A DNA stretch of 64,000 nt from Monosporascus cannonballus (lineage: Eukaryota; Ascomycota; Sordariomycetes; Xylariales). The position numbers were made by a program, and so were the translations under genes. The stretch covers positions 112,885 to 176,884 of the forward strand of contig QJNS01000074.1 of the NCBI GenBank assembly GCA_004154925.1, read 5' to 3'. Below are positions 49,901 to 61,266 of the stretch, one piece after another; within the stretch, counting starts at the first letter, position 1; each line of letters begins with the position of its first letter. The notes beneath the pieces were generated by a model. That model saw only the letters and a program-made list of their open reading frames with translations. It searched no databases and was not told the DNA's origin.

Positions 49901-50895
49901 CAAGGCGATCTGTAAGTAGGTGTGGGGATGTTAGAAGAGTGCCCATGCCTCTGTGCAACGAAGGGCAACAATTGATTTGAGAGTGATTGCCCAAGAACTG
50001 GGTGCGATAGGTGCTTGGGCCTGGGTGGTGGCCAGCGCATGTGCCACCGATGATTGATTGCTGGTGATGTTGCGCCTTCCTTTGCGCCCTGAGATTGTGC
50101 GAGATCAATTAAAACGAAATGGGGAATGGGGCGTGCAGTATAGGTTGATTACTGATTGTGGGCGGGGTGGATGACCTTTCATGTAGCGCCGCCTTCAGAC
50201 TTGCCTGCAACCTCCGCGAACAATTGTGAAAACGGTAAAATTCAGTGTCATGTACCCCGAGCCAGTAGGGTTTGCTACAAGAGACCTGCTGAATTGTACC
50301 CCGACAAGATTACCTACGGAAGCCTCCAACCCAACCTTACACGCCTGACTGAAACGAAAGCAAGTAGCAATGATGTAGCAAACTCTACAGGAAGATTCCT
50401 AGTAAATTCGGTCAAAAACTCCATCATTCTGGTTACTGGACGAGGCGCACGGGGATAAGGGATAAGTAGAGATACATACATGATGGCCAGCGTTACTTGG
50501 CTGGTAGGATTTCGTAGTCGGGTGTCCAATTTGGAGGTACATAGTAGGGGCACAATTGCAAAGATTGGAGAGCGCTGATTTTGCAGAGGTTGCAAGCTCC
50601 CAGAGCTTCCCCTCTCGGGGCGTCGAAATCACTCGCATGACCCACTTTTACTGATTTAAACTCACTAGAACCCCCAACGCCCCAGGCTACTGCCCTTCCA
50701 ACTTTTCCCTTCTCCCTTCTGCTCTAAAGGACCTCGGGAGTTTTCTGACGGTTTGGCGGTCCTAAAAATCAACAACCCCCAAGTTACCAAGTAACCCGTT
50801 GACAATCTGTTATTGAGACACGCTATACACCGACATTCACTACACTCAAGCGCCTAACCTGATACCGCATCATTCTCCCACCGCTCCAGTGAACA
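43959..50895. other. 6.9-kb gene desert between het-c and the HMG-box gene
   Basis: No complete gene is supported. A minus-strand stretch at 48193-48978 has some coding character and is listed separately. A 43-codon minus-strand frame at about 45770-45900 (TPFGGYG) might be a dehydrogenase fragment but is too short to call. Frames elsewhere are short and overlapping. No RNA genes or element ends were recognised. Confidence 0.4.
48193..48978 (-). pseudogene. Possible decayed gene, family unknown
   Basis: From about 48978 a minus-strand frame reads as protein (VVGNVLLEFPIGDLSCRC, then PTMRVMSYTQDYWILQYLG, then VIQKGDNCSVCS). TAG at 48766-48768 and one TGA further on interrupt it in register. 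A consensus-like donor (GTAAGTG) follows NCSVCS, and a downstream frame at 48417-48193 could be a further exon (SIVVQPCKLSDSIKVLLL). I do not recognise the family. It may be a decayed multi-exon gene or chance. Confidence 0.25.
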
Positions 50896-52424
50896 ATGGC
50901 CCGTCCCAAGAAGACTGACGCTGCCAGACAGCCTCAGCCTGCCCCCATTCCTCCCGCCATGGCCCCAATGCCAGTGCAACAACCTCTGCAGATGGCACCT
51001 CAACAACCTCAGTTAGCACCTGTCGCGCCGCCTCCAGGCCCTATGTCAGTCGCTCCCACTAGAACCGTCGACGTCGAGCAGTTCATCAGAGTCCGTGACA
51101 GTGTAAGTTGGACAATCATACCTCTCTTACTGGTTCACCATACTCCGCACCGTCTGCCATGCGTGCATCACGTCAATTTTACAGCTTGAAACGGTTGTAT
51201 ACGCATTGCATCCATGTTTAAGCCTCTCCAATCTGCCTTGCGCTCTACAATTCTACATATATCCAGACAGCTGCCTATCAACCAAAAGATGCGGCGCGGC
51301 ACGGTTAGGAGTACCGCCCAATGCCCGTTCCAATTCGTCTTGCCTTGTACAGTGCCCGAGAATGCATGCTTATTTGGATGGACTCGTCGAGACCCGGCTT
51401 GCCCCGTCAATGGATTGCCCCGCCTTGCATCTGCACGCAATGCCGCTCTCACTTGACACCCATAATATGGCTTCGATAATACCGACGTTGCTCACGTTAG
51501 CGAAGCATGAGATATTTACTAGATGCTAACGCGTACTTAGGTTCACACCCGCTTCGCAACCATCTTGGGTCTTATGAAAAATTTCTCTGATGATTTCCTG
51601 CGTCAAACGAATTTACTCATTGGGGAGCCCACTCCATTCGATAATGGCGGTGGCCCCCCTCTGTCGGCTATGATCGCTGGTTTGGATGGCATTGCCAGCC
51701 AACTGAACGATCTGGTTCCCCAGGCGGAAGAAAGGAAGGAGCGGAAGAAGCGCCAGCACGACCCCAACGCGCCCAAGAGACCATTGACGCCGTATTTTCT
51801 CTATATGCAGACCGCTCGCCCCATTATCGCTAACGATCTTGGCCCGGATGCTCCGAAAGGTGCCGTCCAGGAAGAGGGGCAGCGTCGTTGGGCTGCTATG
51901 ACACCCAGTGAGAAGACTGTTAGTATCCCTGAGGAACAGACATATCATATCTTAGCTTTGGCTGACATCCCTAGGCTTGGAACAACGCTTACCAATTCAA
52001 CCTGAGACTATACAACGCCCGCGTGCAGTCGTACAAGGCTGGTAACGCGGAGGCCAGAAATATGACAGACTCGGAAGCTCTGGCATATGCTGATGCTAAC
52101 GGAATTCCTCAACCTGTGCTATCTGGCGAGGAGGCCATCCCTCCGCCCAACGAGCAAGATGCAATTGCTGAACAACTGGCGTTGGCCACTGCCCCTCCGG
52201 CACCGCCGACTCCAGTTGCTGTGCCTGACGAGTCCAAGACCCCCAAGCCGAAGAGCACTCGAAAGCGCAAGAGCACGGCTGCTGATGTCGAGGAAGGTGA
52301 GGCGAGTGCTGCTAAGACCGCAACGCCTGCCAGCCCCGACAAGAAGCGAAAGAGGCAGTCTAAGGTAGCGGAGACGCCCATCGAGGAACCTAAGAAGTCC
52401 AGTCGCAAGAAGAAGAGCAATTAG
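50896..52424 (+). CDS. HMG-box DNA-binding protein, three exons
   Basis: Nuclear chromatin-associated protein of 344 aa. Exons: 50896-51102, 51541-51918 and 51975-52424. Introns are 438 bp (GTAAGT to TTAG) and 56 bp (GTTAGT to CTAG). The N-terminus is Pro/Gln-rich (MARPKKTDAARQPQPAPIPP). A helical stretch (VEQFIRVRDSVHTRFATIL, then MKNFSDDFLRQTNLLIGE) spans the first junction. The HMG box starts HDPNAPKRPLTPYFLYMQTA and, across the second intron, continues TAWNNAYQFNLRLYNARV, bending DNA with little sequence preference in this family. The C-terminus is very basic with several KRK/RKRK clusters and ends KKSSRKKKSN. It is convergent with the urease gene. The splice join at the second intron is secure because it completes the HMG helix. 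The first join is likely but rests on reading continuity only. Confidence 0.88.
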
Positions 52425-53918
52425 GGGGTCATTATTGCTGCCTTGAATGCTCTCTTCTTGTTTTATGCTGCTTTGAGATACCTCTTTCGTACTGATGAAC
52501 TCTGCGGCCTTGGTATAGGCCAGGCATCAGGGTGATGGCGGGGGGACTACATGGTCGGCGAGTTTGATCTGCTGAACTAGGGAGTTCGCTGGGGTATGGA
52601 GTCATCTTTGCTGTATGAATTATGATACTTCGTGGGTCCGTACATTCGACTGTTTGAAAGCAATGCAAGGAGCAGATAGGAAGGAAGGGACGTAGGGTTA
52701 AAGGCGTTCTTGCAGGTCTCGCCCCGATGCATTTAGCTTCGATTGTACTTATCAACCTCTCGCACAATTAATGGTCTCAAATAACTGGATACCTCTAATT
52801 TGTAGCACCCGGAGAGCGCTGGTCGCTTGTTACAGCCTGTGCAGAACATAGAGGCGCAGTGGTGCGGTTCATCTCTGCTCTAGGGCTCATTAGGCAAGCA
52901 GTAAGGCTAGAACCCACGAACCGGTCAGGTCTTTAGCATGACCGATCACGAGGCCGCTTACCGGAATTAGGCAGTCCGGAGTTCATAGGGTATTAACAAC
53001 GCTACCCAACATGTCCGGTTCTACATAGTCGTTGCTGGTGGATCCGTGAATACTCTCGGTATACCGAGAAACGAAGAGACGCTCGAGTAACCCTTGAGAC
53101 CACCAGGTAGCCAGGTTGAAGGGTATGCGAGACACGTACATATATGCATATCCTCTACGTCCCACGGTCAAGTAGGCTTCGGACATGAAACTGGTGAGTA
53201 AAAGGCTAGATGTGTACATATAGTCACGCTCGGCAGTGTTCTAGGGCGCTTCTAGCGCGACCCATGGGACGCGCGGTTTCTCACGCACAGGACTCGAGCA
53301 TTCCACCTTCTTGCTCTCCTTGGTACGGGCATCAACCATACAGGTAGCATAATATGCACTAGCAGTCAGGCACTGGGCATGCAATGAATCTCCAATATCT
53401 TATGCGATAAATCATTCAATTCAGATCGATCTGTCCGCCTAGGTAGGCTTCCCTCAGCGGATCTTCGTTGAGTAAACCCAGACAGAGCACCGGTTCTTGC
53501 AGGCCTGAGATATACCCTCCTAGACTAGGCACCCAATCATCTTACACGGTTATTTTGAACATACGACCGCACTACCTCCCCACGACCATTCGATCCCACA
53601 TCAAGAATACATATACACATGCCCCCAGATTGTCCTGCCTCCTGCGAAGAAAAGTTTCATATAGGGGAAAGTGCGTAACGGATGTATTCATGAACGAATC
53701 GTCTGAAAGATAAAACTGGGTACTTGGCCATATTCTTAGGTAAAGCCAAGGAGACAGCCGCTTCTCCCCCTCTCCATCGATTCATTTGCCAAGCGCACCT
53801 ACCTTACTCGATAACCAAGCCTCACCCCATTACTTCTCCCGTCACCAAACTCCCCCGTTCCTCCCATCCCTCGGCTTACACACGCGCGTACTTGACCACG
53901 CCGCGCTCGCTCGCTCCC
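52425..53918. other. Convergent intergenic region, no gene seen
   Basis: Shared 3' flank of the HMG-box gene (+) and the urease gene (-). The frames at 52432-52767, 52983-53219 and 53468-53713 have no recognisable content. Confidence 0.5.
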
Positions 53919-56858
53919 CTAATAAACGTACCAGGCCTGGGTGAGGGGCAGTTCGGTGGCAGGCTCCGCGGTGCAGACCATTCCGTCGGCCTCGACGGTG
54001 TAGCGCTCCGGGTCGACGTGCATGCGGGGCATGGCGCTGTTGAAGCGCATGTCGCGCTTGGAGACGGCGCGGCAGCCGCGGACGGCCTCGACGCGCTTGC
54101 GGAGGCCGTAAGACGCCGCGCGCCCGCTCTCGACGCTCGCCCGTGAGACGAAGAGCACACTCGTACGCGGCACCAGCGGCGCGAACATGGGCCGCGCGAT
54201 CACCGGCTGCACCGTCGGGATCGAGGCGTTGGGGTCGCCCTGTTTCGTCATTGCCCTTGATTAGTCTCTATCTCATCCTTCGTTCCTTGTAATCGCAGAA
54301 GGATTGTCGGAATCAAGAGTGACGGTAGACGGAAAGAAGAAGGGGGGAGGGCTGTAAAACGGAATGTGGAAGTGTAAGTGAAGAAAGGAAGGGGTAAAAG
54401 GGGAAGGACTCACCATCTGCGCGTAAGCAATCAAACCACTCTTCACGACTAGCGACGGCTTGGTTCCAAACCAGGCCGGATCCCATACGACCAGATCCGC
54501 CAGCTTGCCAACCTCGACGCTGCCGACGAGATGCGCCATACCTTGGGCAAGGGCCGGGTTGATAGTGTACTTACTAACATACCGCTTAACCCTGAAGTTG
54601 TCCGCACCGGTGCCCGCGTCCTCCTCTAGAAACCCGCGTTGAACCTTATTCTTATGAGCGGTGTTCCAGGTGCGGAGCACGACCTCGCCGCAACGGCCCA
54701 TGGCCTGTGAGTCAGATGACATCATGGAGATGGCGCCGAGGTCATGCAGGACGTCCTCGGCGGCGATTGTCTCGGCGCGGATGCGGCTCTCCGCGAACGC
54801 CACGTCCTCCGGGATGTTCTTGGACAGGTGGTGGCACACCATGAGCATGTCGAGGTGCTCGTCGAGGGTGTTGCGCGTGTAGGGGCGCGTGGGGTTCGTC
54901 GAACTCGGCAGCACGTTCGGCAGCTCCACGACGCTGATGATGTCGGGCGCATGCCCGCCGCCCGCGCCCTCCGTGTGGTACGTGTGGATGGTGCGGTCCT
55001 TGAACGCCGCGACTGTCGACTCCACGTACCCAGACTCGTTGAGCGTGTCCGTGTGAATCAGGCACTGCACGTCCATCTCGTCACAAACGGCCAGGCATGC
55101 GTCGATGGCCGCGGGCGTCGAGCCCCAGTCCTCGTGCAGCTTCAGGCCGCAAGCACCCGCGAGGACCTGCTCGCGCAGGGCCTCGGGCGCGCTGTCGTTG
55201 CCTTTCCCGGTGATGCCAATATTTACCGGCAGCTCGTCACACGCCTGAAGCATCTCGCGCATGAGGTTTGCGCCGGGCGTGCATGTCGTGGCCGAAGTTC
55301 CGGCGCTACGGAGAGTCAGTCCTGGGGACTGCTGAGTCTAAGTTGATTTCAAATTCGCGACTCACCTAGGTCCTGTGCCACCACCAAGCATCGTGGTAAT
55401 GCCCGAGCTAACGGCCTCGTAAGCCTGCTGGGGGCAGATGTAATGGATATGCGTATCCAGCCCGCCGGCGGTGATGATCTTGCCCTCGCCGGCGATCACG
55501 TCCGTACAGCTACCCACGATCATGCCCTGGGTGACGCCATCCATGACGTCGGGGTTGCCCGCTTTGCCAATGCCTACAATCATGCCGTTCTTGATGCCGA
55601 TGTCCGCCTTGTAGATCCCGGTATAGTCCAAAATCAGCGCGTTTATTATCACGACATCCAGGCTCTCGCCATCCAGACAGCCCGACATCTGGCCCATGCC
55701 CTCGCGCAGGGTCTTGCCGCCCCCGAACTTACACTCGTCGCCGTACACCGTCATGTCCCTCTCGACCTTAACCCAGAGGTCTGTGGACCCAAGCCTGACG
55801 AGGTCTCCCGTCGTCGGGCCGAACATGGCGTTATACGCCGCGCGGTCCAGGGTGTATGGATTGACGAGGCCGGTGCCCAAGTCGCCGAGGGGCTCCTCGG
55901 ACGCGTGCGCGAACCCGGCCTGTTGCAGCCTGGCGACGATGTCGGCGGCGGGCGCCGCGTCCACGGGGCCGGACGCCAGGTTGTTGCCACCTCGGATGAC
56001 GCGGCGCCCGCCGATCTCGACGAGCGTCACGGTCTTGGCGTCGCCGGGCTCGAAGCGCACCGATGTGCCCGCCGGCACATCGAGCCGGAACCCGTACGCC
56101 CGCGCGCGGTCGAACTCGAGCTGCGGGTTCGTCTCCACGAAGTGGTAATGGCTGCCCACCTGGATCGGGCGGTCGCCCTTGCTTGTGACCCGCAGCCGGA
56201 TGCGGCGCCGGCCGGCGTTGATCGTCACGCGACCGCCTCCGGCGCTCTTCTCCCTGCACGCGATCACCGCGCCCGGCTGCGCGGCGGCGCCGAACGCAGA
56301 TGCGTCGGGCAGCTCGAACAGGTCCGCGCTGGGGATCGGCAGGAAGCTGCCGTAGAGCGCCCGCGCGAGGTCCCCGTCGTCCGTCGCGATCGGGTTTGCG
56401 ACCGTCACCAGGTAGGTGCCCGAGGGGAATGTTCCCTCAACCTGCACCTCGTGCAGTGTCGCCAGGACGGACGGCAGCACGTGCCGCCGACCCAGCATGG
56501 TGGAACCGAGGGTCATTAGGTCCGCGACGGTGTGCTGGCCATCGCGGATCAGCTCCTGGAGGTTGTGGGCGATAAGCGCCTAAGGTTGGTGGTAACCTGG
56601 GGTTAGCACGATTCATCCTAAGGCACTTGGATGGGCGAAGTGGGAATCGCGGCCGGCGCCTCCAGGAATAGTGGTTGGCTTACCGTGGCCTCGGTATGGT
56701 TGAGCTTGACCCCCCTCGCCAGCCGCTTCTGGGCCAGGAAGCCCAGTTGCGAGATGACGAGCTTATCAAGCTGTCGTCGCATGTTAGCACGTTGCCCCGC
56801 GACCAATCAGATCTCTCGCCCAACCAGTGCTACGTACCTCTTTCGGCACGAGATGCAT
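53919..56858 (-). CDS. URE1: Urease, single-chain fungal type, five exons
   Basis: Nickel enzyme hydrolysing urea to ammonia and carbamate, cytosolic. Exons: 56858-56838, 56770-56684, 56579-55366, 55305-54414 and 54239-53919, giving 844 aa, matching the ~840 aa of plant and fungal ureases. Introns are 67, 104, 60 and 174 bp. The order is gamma-like ([19 protein letters not shown], then [16 protein letters not shown]), beta-like ([17 protein letters not shown]) and alpha ([17 protein letters not shown]). The alpha part keeps the nickel-binding HxH ([10 protein letters not shown], near residue 412), the Lys that is carbamylated ([12 protein letters not shown], near 496), further His ligands ([23 protein letters not shown]), the flap His ([19 protein letters not shown]) and the Asp ligand (SSDSQAMGR). 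The C-terminus is [11 protein letters not shown]. The first exon is only seven codons and is fixed by the family's usual start. It needs accessory proteins for nickel loading, none of which is in this window. Confidence 0.96.
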
Positions 56859-58871
56859 TTCGCAAGTGATACGGCCAGTTACTCAGGATGCGATGGTAGC
56901 TACCCACTACGGCTACATGTGTATGCATGGGAAGTTCTCCGAGGGAAACTTTCGGTGGTGTAATAAGCGCCTGTTCATCATTGCTATTTAATTGCCGCGT
57001 AGGCTATCGATCATTCGTACTGCTTATCTTTGTACACCTAATTAGGAATCGTAAGTTCTCGACAGGGTCGTGGGGGGCATCATCAATCAAGCTTTTGGAG
57101 CCCCCACAAACTTAAAGCTTGTGCTCGACAACGAATCCTTAGGTCTTTCCTCAACTAACTGGATATGCACTCAGGTCGCTTGGCAGCTATTTTATATAGC
57201 GTTTATCTCCCCGCAATGTTTTCTCGTAAACAACGAACAACTACTTTTACGACATAACTAGCAATGCTATTAAAGGCTTAAAACCTATCCCATACATACC
57301 GACCTTTTGATACATAACGGTTAACTCGGCTTACTAGCGCAAACTTCTCAAGCCGTCAGACGCCCTAAGCCGGGGTTTCGCTCCCCCCCCGCACCCCTTT
57401 TTGACATACAGGATAACGGCGTCCTCGTCTGTCCCCTTTTTTAATCGACCTGGCTAACCGTTGGAGCTTACCTCATCGAGAGCAAGGTATATTGTTGAGG
57501 TATGGCTGCGCTTGCCGACTCAGCTGTAGCTGAAGCCTAAAACATTTAACTCTTTAAGTAACGTTAGGTGCTCGCTAGCGCAATTAGGAAAAGCCCTGTG
57601 AGTGTAAGAAGCCTGCACAAATAGCTTAGTACTATGTTATAATATTCCCGCTGCGTTTTAAGTATTCCGCTATAAACTTAATTTTGTTTTCCCCGGGTTA
57701 ACTGTTTAGGATACTAGAAATATCCTTTGAGACAAGCTTACCGTAATCGAGCGAGCGTTTTTGCAGCTGTTATGCCGGGAAATTCGAAGTTAACAGCATT
57801 GCCAGTTACAATCTTAAACACGAGGCTGCCGCTCGGCCAGGGCAAGCACATATATGCCCTTGTTCAAAGTCCAGAGTCCAGCCTTCCCCCAGTGAAGTGG
57901 TGCAGGGTGCAGGAGAGTCAGCCTATGGGCTGTCCGGTTGATCCGGAGCCCGCTCTCGTCGCTCTCGTATTTCTGTAGCTCGCCCCACGGACGCAACCCC
58001 GCCGAGAGAGATCATGGTGGTCGCAGTTACAACACTGACTTGAAAATACATGCGCTTTACCATCCCATTACTGATAGACTCTATCGGGCTTCATTGACCG
58101 GTCTCGTTATAAATCAGGACTAAATCACACTGTCCCATTTCACCACGCCAACGGTTAGCAAGGTAAACGGTCAGGGTCGACCGTTAAGGTCGCAGTGGCC
58201 CGCCGAGGCGAAGCCCCCCGGGCCAGGGCCTCCGGGGTTCTAGGGCTTTAGAGCATTACCAGACCTCGCATGAGCTATACAGATTGCCAGGGTTTTAGGA
58301 GGCGGACCAATACATATGGACCCGTCAGAGCCAGAAGCAAGAGCTACATATTGCCTATGGAGTTATTTGAAAGTCAGGTCCCAGGAAACTGAAGGGACTG
58401 AGACAAAAAAAAATAAGAAAAGAAAAGAAAAGGGCCAGTCACCCTCGTTCATCCCCTTAGTTCCTCAGTACGTCAAATGAGGGCATTAAATATTTTAAAC
58501 TTTTTGGCTAAAAAGAGGAACGTTATGTCTACTTGGGAAGGTAATTCACCTATTACATAAAAAGTGCGCCTAACCCTTATCTCTAGCCACTTACAGTCAC
58601 ACATAAACAGCCAGGCTATGGGCAACGGCATAACAGCCACGATACATGTACTACTCAAACTGCATCTCTACGATATCGAGATATACACCATTTGACCGTC
58701 CTTAGCACACACGAAAGGAATATCGGCAATGATCGTGGCAGTTTCCAAGGTTGCCTTCCTTCACAAAGCATGACCCCCATTCTTGCCTATGCTTGGCACA
58801 TACGACTCACCGCCATGCTCGCCACGACGTAGGGCGGGGGCCTTGAACCTTTTCAGTCGCCGCGGCGCTTC
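56859..58871. other. 2-kb gap, no gene seen
   Basis: Urease promoter on the left, 3' flank of the SGNH esterase gene on the right. A GC-rich patch lies near 58190-58250. A short AAAAG-type microsatellite is at about 58405-58433. No coding frame or RNA gene is recognised. Confidence 0.45.
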
Positions 58872-59783
58872 CTATGCCGCGGAGGGGATATCGGGCGCGG
58901 CAAGCTGAGCCAGCTTGTCCGCCCTGGCCACGGCGAAGGCGTGGACGACCGCCGGGTACCAGACGTTGGCCATCTTCTCGTCGCCCGAGTTGTTCGGGTG
59001 GACGCCGTCGCGGAGGTCGCTCGTGCCGCTGAAGCCCGTGTACTGGTCGACGACCCAGATGGGCGACTCGGTGGTGTTGAGGCCCTGCGCCCAGGGGACG
59101 ATGGCCCGGTTCAGGTTCTGAATCTGGCCGTTGTAGTTACCGAAGCCCATCGGGATGATCTGGGCGACCTGGTGGGTGCGGAAGCGGGGGACGTCAGCCT
59201 CGGTTTTGGGGTCATGACTTCGGAGCGGCGCTTCTCGGCGGCCCATCATCACCGGCGGCGCGGAAGGTCGGGGGCAGGAGGGGGAGGGAAAACTGGGCAA
59301 CGAGGGGGGGCGGTATGACGGGCCCCGGAAACTTACGATGATCTTCATCCGGGGGTTGCTGGTCCTCATGTCGCCGACGAGCGTCGTGAAGGCGGCGATG
59401 ATCTCGTTGACGGGCCTGTTCTGCTGCACGATGTCGTTGGGGCCGAGGTGCATGGTGATGACGTCGGCGGGGTTGCGCTGCAGCCAGCCGACGAGCTGCC
59501 GCTGGCTCGCGATGTTGATAGCCAGGAAGCCCGAGTGGCCCTCGTTGTCGCGGTCGTACTGGGTGTCCCCGCAGTTGTTCTCCCCGCGGCCCGAGCCCCC
59601 CCAGTCGACGGCGCCCGGCCCCCCCTCGGTCGTCCTGAGCCGCTGCCACAGCTTCGACCGCCAGCACACGATCTCCGTGATCGAGTCCCCGAACGGCATG
59701 TACCGCAGCTGCTGCGCGGTGGCGGCCCCGGCCCCGGCGAGCACCGCCGCGCCCAGCGAGAGGAGGAGCTTGCTAGCAATCAT
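58872..59783 (-). CDS. Secreted SGNH/GDSL esterase (CE3-like), two exons
   Basis: Probable carbohydrate or acetyl-xylan type esterase of the SGNH hydrolase fold. I place the start at the ATG at 59783 because it opens a signal peptide (MIASKLLLSLGAAVLAGAGA). The longer frame upstream starts with a non-ATG codon. Exon 1 (59783-59337) holds the catalytic Ser block MPFGDSITE, CWRSKLWQRLRTTEGG, GHSGFLAINIASQ and the Asn block MHLGPNDIVQQ. A 168-bp intron (59169-59336, GTAAGT to CACCAG) separates it from exon 2 (59168-58872). Exon 2 carries IIPMGFGNYNGQIQ, WVVDQYTGF and the catalytic Asp/His block LRDGVHPNNSGDEKM. Length is 247 aa. The intron contains no in-frame stop and is a multiple of three. 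Splicing is supported because it rejoins KII to VAQIIP, restoring the core strand. With the pectate lyase it adds to plant-wall degradation. Confidence 0.9.
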   Translation of the reverse strand: MIASKLLLSLGAAVLAGAGAATAQQLRYMPFGDSITEIVCWRSKLWQRLRTTEGGPGAVDWGGSGRGENNCGDTQYDRDNEGHSGFLAINIASQRQLVGWLQRNPADVITMHLGPNDIVQQNRPVNEIIAAFTTLVGDMRTSNPRMKIIVSFRGPSYRPPSLPSFPSPSCPRPSAPPVMMGRREAPLRSHDPKTEADVPRFRTHQVAQIIPMGFGNYNGQIQNLNRAIVPWAQGLNTTESPIWVVDQYTGFSGTSDLRDGVHPNNSGDEKMANVWYPAVVHAFAVARADKLAQLAAPDIPSAA

Positions 59784-61266
59784 GGTATAGGTACCTATCT
59801 CCGAGAGCAAGCACGGGGAGGGCGTGCGTCGAGTATTACTCAATCTTAGCCCAAAGAAACGAAACGCCCCCCGGACTATCCGTATATTACCAAAACCACC
59901 CGCATTTTATAGCATATCCTAACCCGCCATGGGCAAGACTGGCCGTACTTGGATTTACCGTTCGGTCAGCCGCGTGTCCAGGAAGGGATAAAATGCGGGC
60001 GGTCCCCAATATAGCCGTCTCGGGTATATTAAAAGGCAACCCAACGTTAAAGGGCCGGTGCCAGGCGTGTTCCCGCTTCCTCGGAACGACATCTAATATT
60101 CTGAATTTCTTCCATCAATGATAACTTTATTCCTGGGGTAGTAGGGCATTGTGCTCTATATATCAAAGCTTTTTGCCGTCGACAGCCTTTTTGCTCCTAG
60201 TAAGCTATGCCCTGTGCACCTATATGGTCTCCAATACCGGTAGTTTGCCAGTTTGTATTAAGACCCTTCCGACCGGAGAATGACATCAATATTTCTGGTA
60301 TGCTTCTCTACCGCGGCCTTTCTCCGTAACCTCCGCCGTCGAAGAACGGCACTATAAGGGCCACACCGGTAGCCTCCACCTTCACGCTCAGAGGCTAGAA
60401 TAGGACGCGGGACCCGTCTTGCTGCTGGCTTACCGTTGTTCCTATCCGAATGTTGCCAATAACGGAATGAGCGAGAGTGTGTAAGCAGGAATAAAGCCCC
60501 TATTTCGGGACTCGGCGTCTTGAGCGAGGCGACCGACCGACCGACCTTAACCCAACTGAGGAGGCACCTACGCATAACCCCTTCCCTTCGATCGGCTAGT
60601 CTGCGTCTGCGAGTTGGTGTATCGTATTGCGCCGATGGCGTATTCGGGCGCCTGGCTAGACGTACACTTGGGGCCTTTGAGAATATCCAGCAGCCGGGAC
60701 CGGGGCGAGCAGCGCGCCGGAAGGACAGGGGCAATAGGCGGCGTGCTAGGGGACAGCAGGAGACAGGCGGTGCCCCGTCTTCCTCTTGGTGACCTGTTTC
60801 TGTAATGAGAAGATACCGGTTCCGCCGTTGCTGGCCTAGGACGCGATAGCGATGTCGATGGAACTTGAAGTTGAATGGCCAGCAGCGCATATTGTTATGG
60901 AATCGATATTGCACCTAAAGCGATATTGACGCGGTGATACGAGCTATTCAGCCTAACGCCCATAAAGACAGCCGCAATCAATGCCCATAGTGAACCCGGT
61001 CTTATGCCCCCCCCCTTAAAGCCCTTATCCTTATTTATTCGCGGACAATGAAACCCCTATCATTCCCTGGACTTGTATCTACGAACGCCGAATCTGGTAT
61101 CATCAACATATACACCAACTGTAGCGATCACCATCATCCCTTCGTAATCCTAGACTGGACCAGCCCACCCCTACAGGCCATAAAAAGCGGAGAGGATTCC
61201 GCTCATAGATCATATACGCATGCATCATCGGGTGGGTCGTCGGTCCGACCCGACTGACCGGGCGAT
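59784..61266. other. 1.5-kb gap, no supported gene
   Basis: Promoter of the SGNH esterase and 3' flank of the Ada3 gene. A long open minus-strand frame (60258-60914) is arginine-rich and motif-free, and is probably chance in GC-rich sequence. Confidence 0.45.

Noticed and set aside
54744..55346. 200-codon open frame on the + strand
   Set aside because: Antisense shadow of urease exon 4 for the same reason.
55443..56519. 358-codon open frame on the + strand
   Set aside because: It lies exactly antisense to urease exon 3. High third-position GC keeps opposite frames open, and its text is Arg/Ala/Val-rich without motifs.
59338..59849. Open + strand frames over the esterase gene
   Set aside because: Shadows of the GC-rich SGNH gene. 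The minus frame has the signal peptide and all catalytic blocks.
60258..60914. 218-codon minus-strand frame
   Set aside because: Arginine-rich, no motif, no plausible splice partners, and composition typical of a chance frame in GC-rich DNA.
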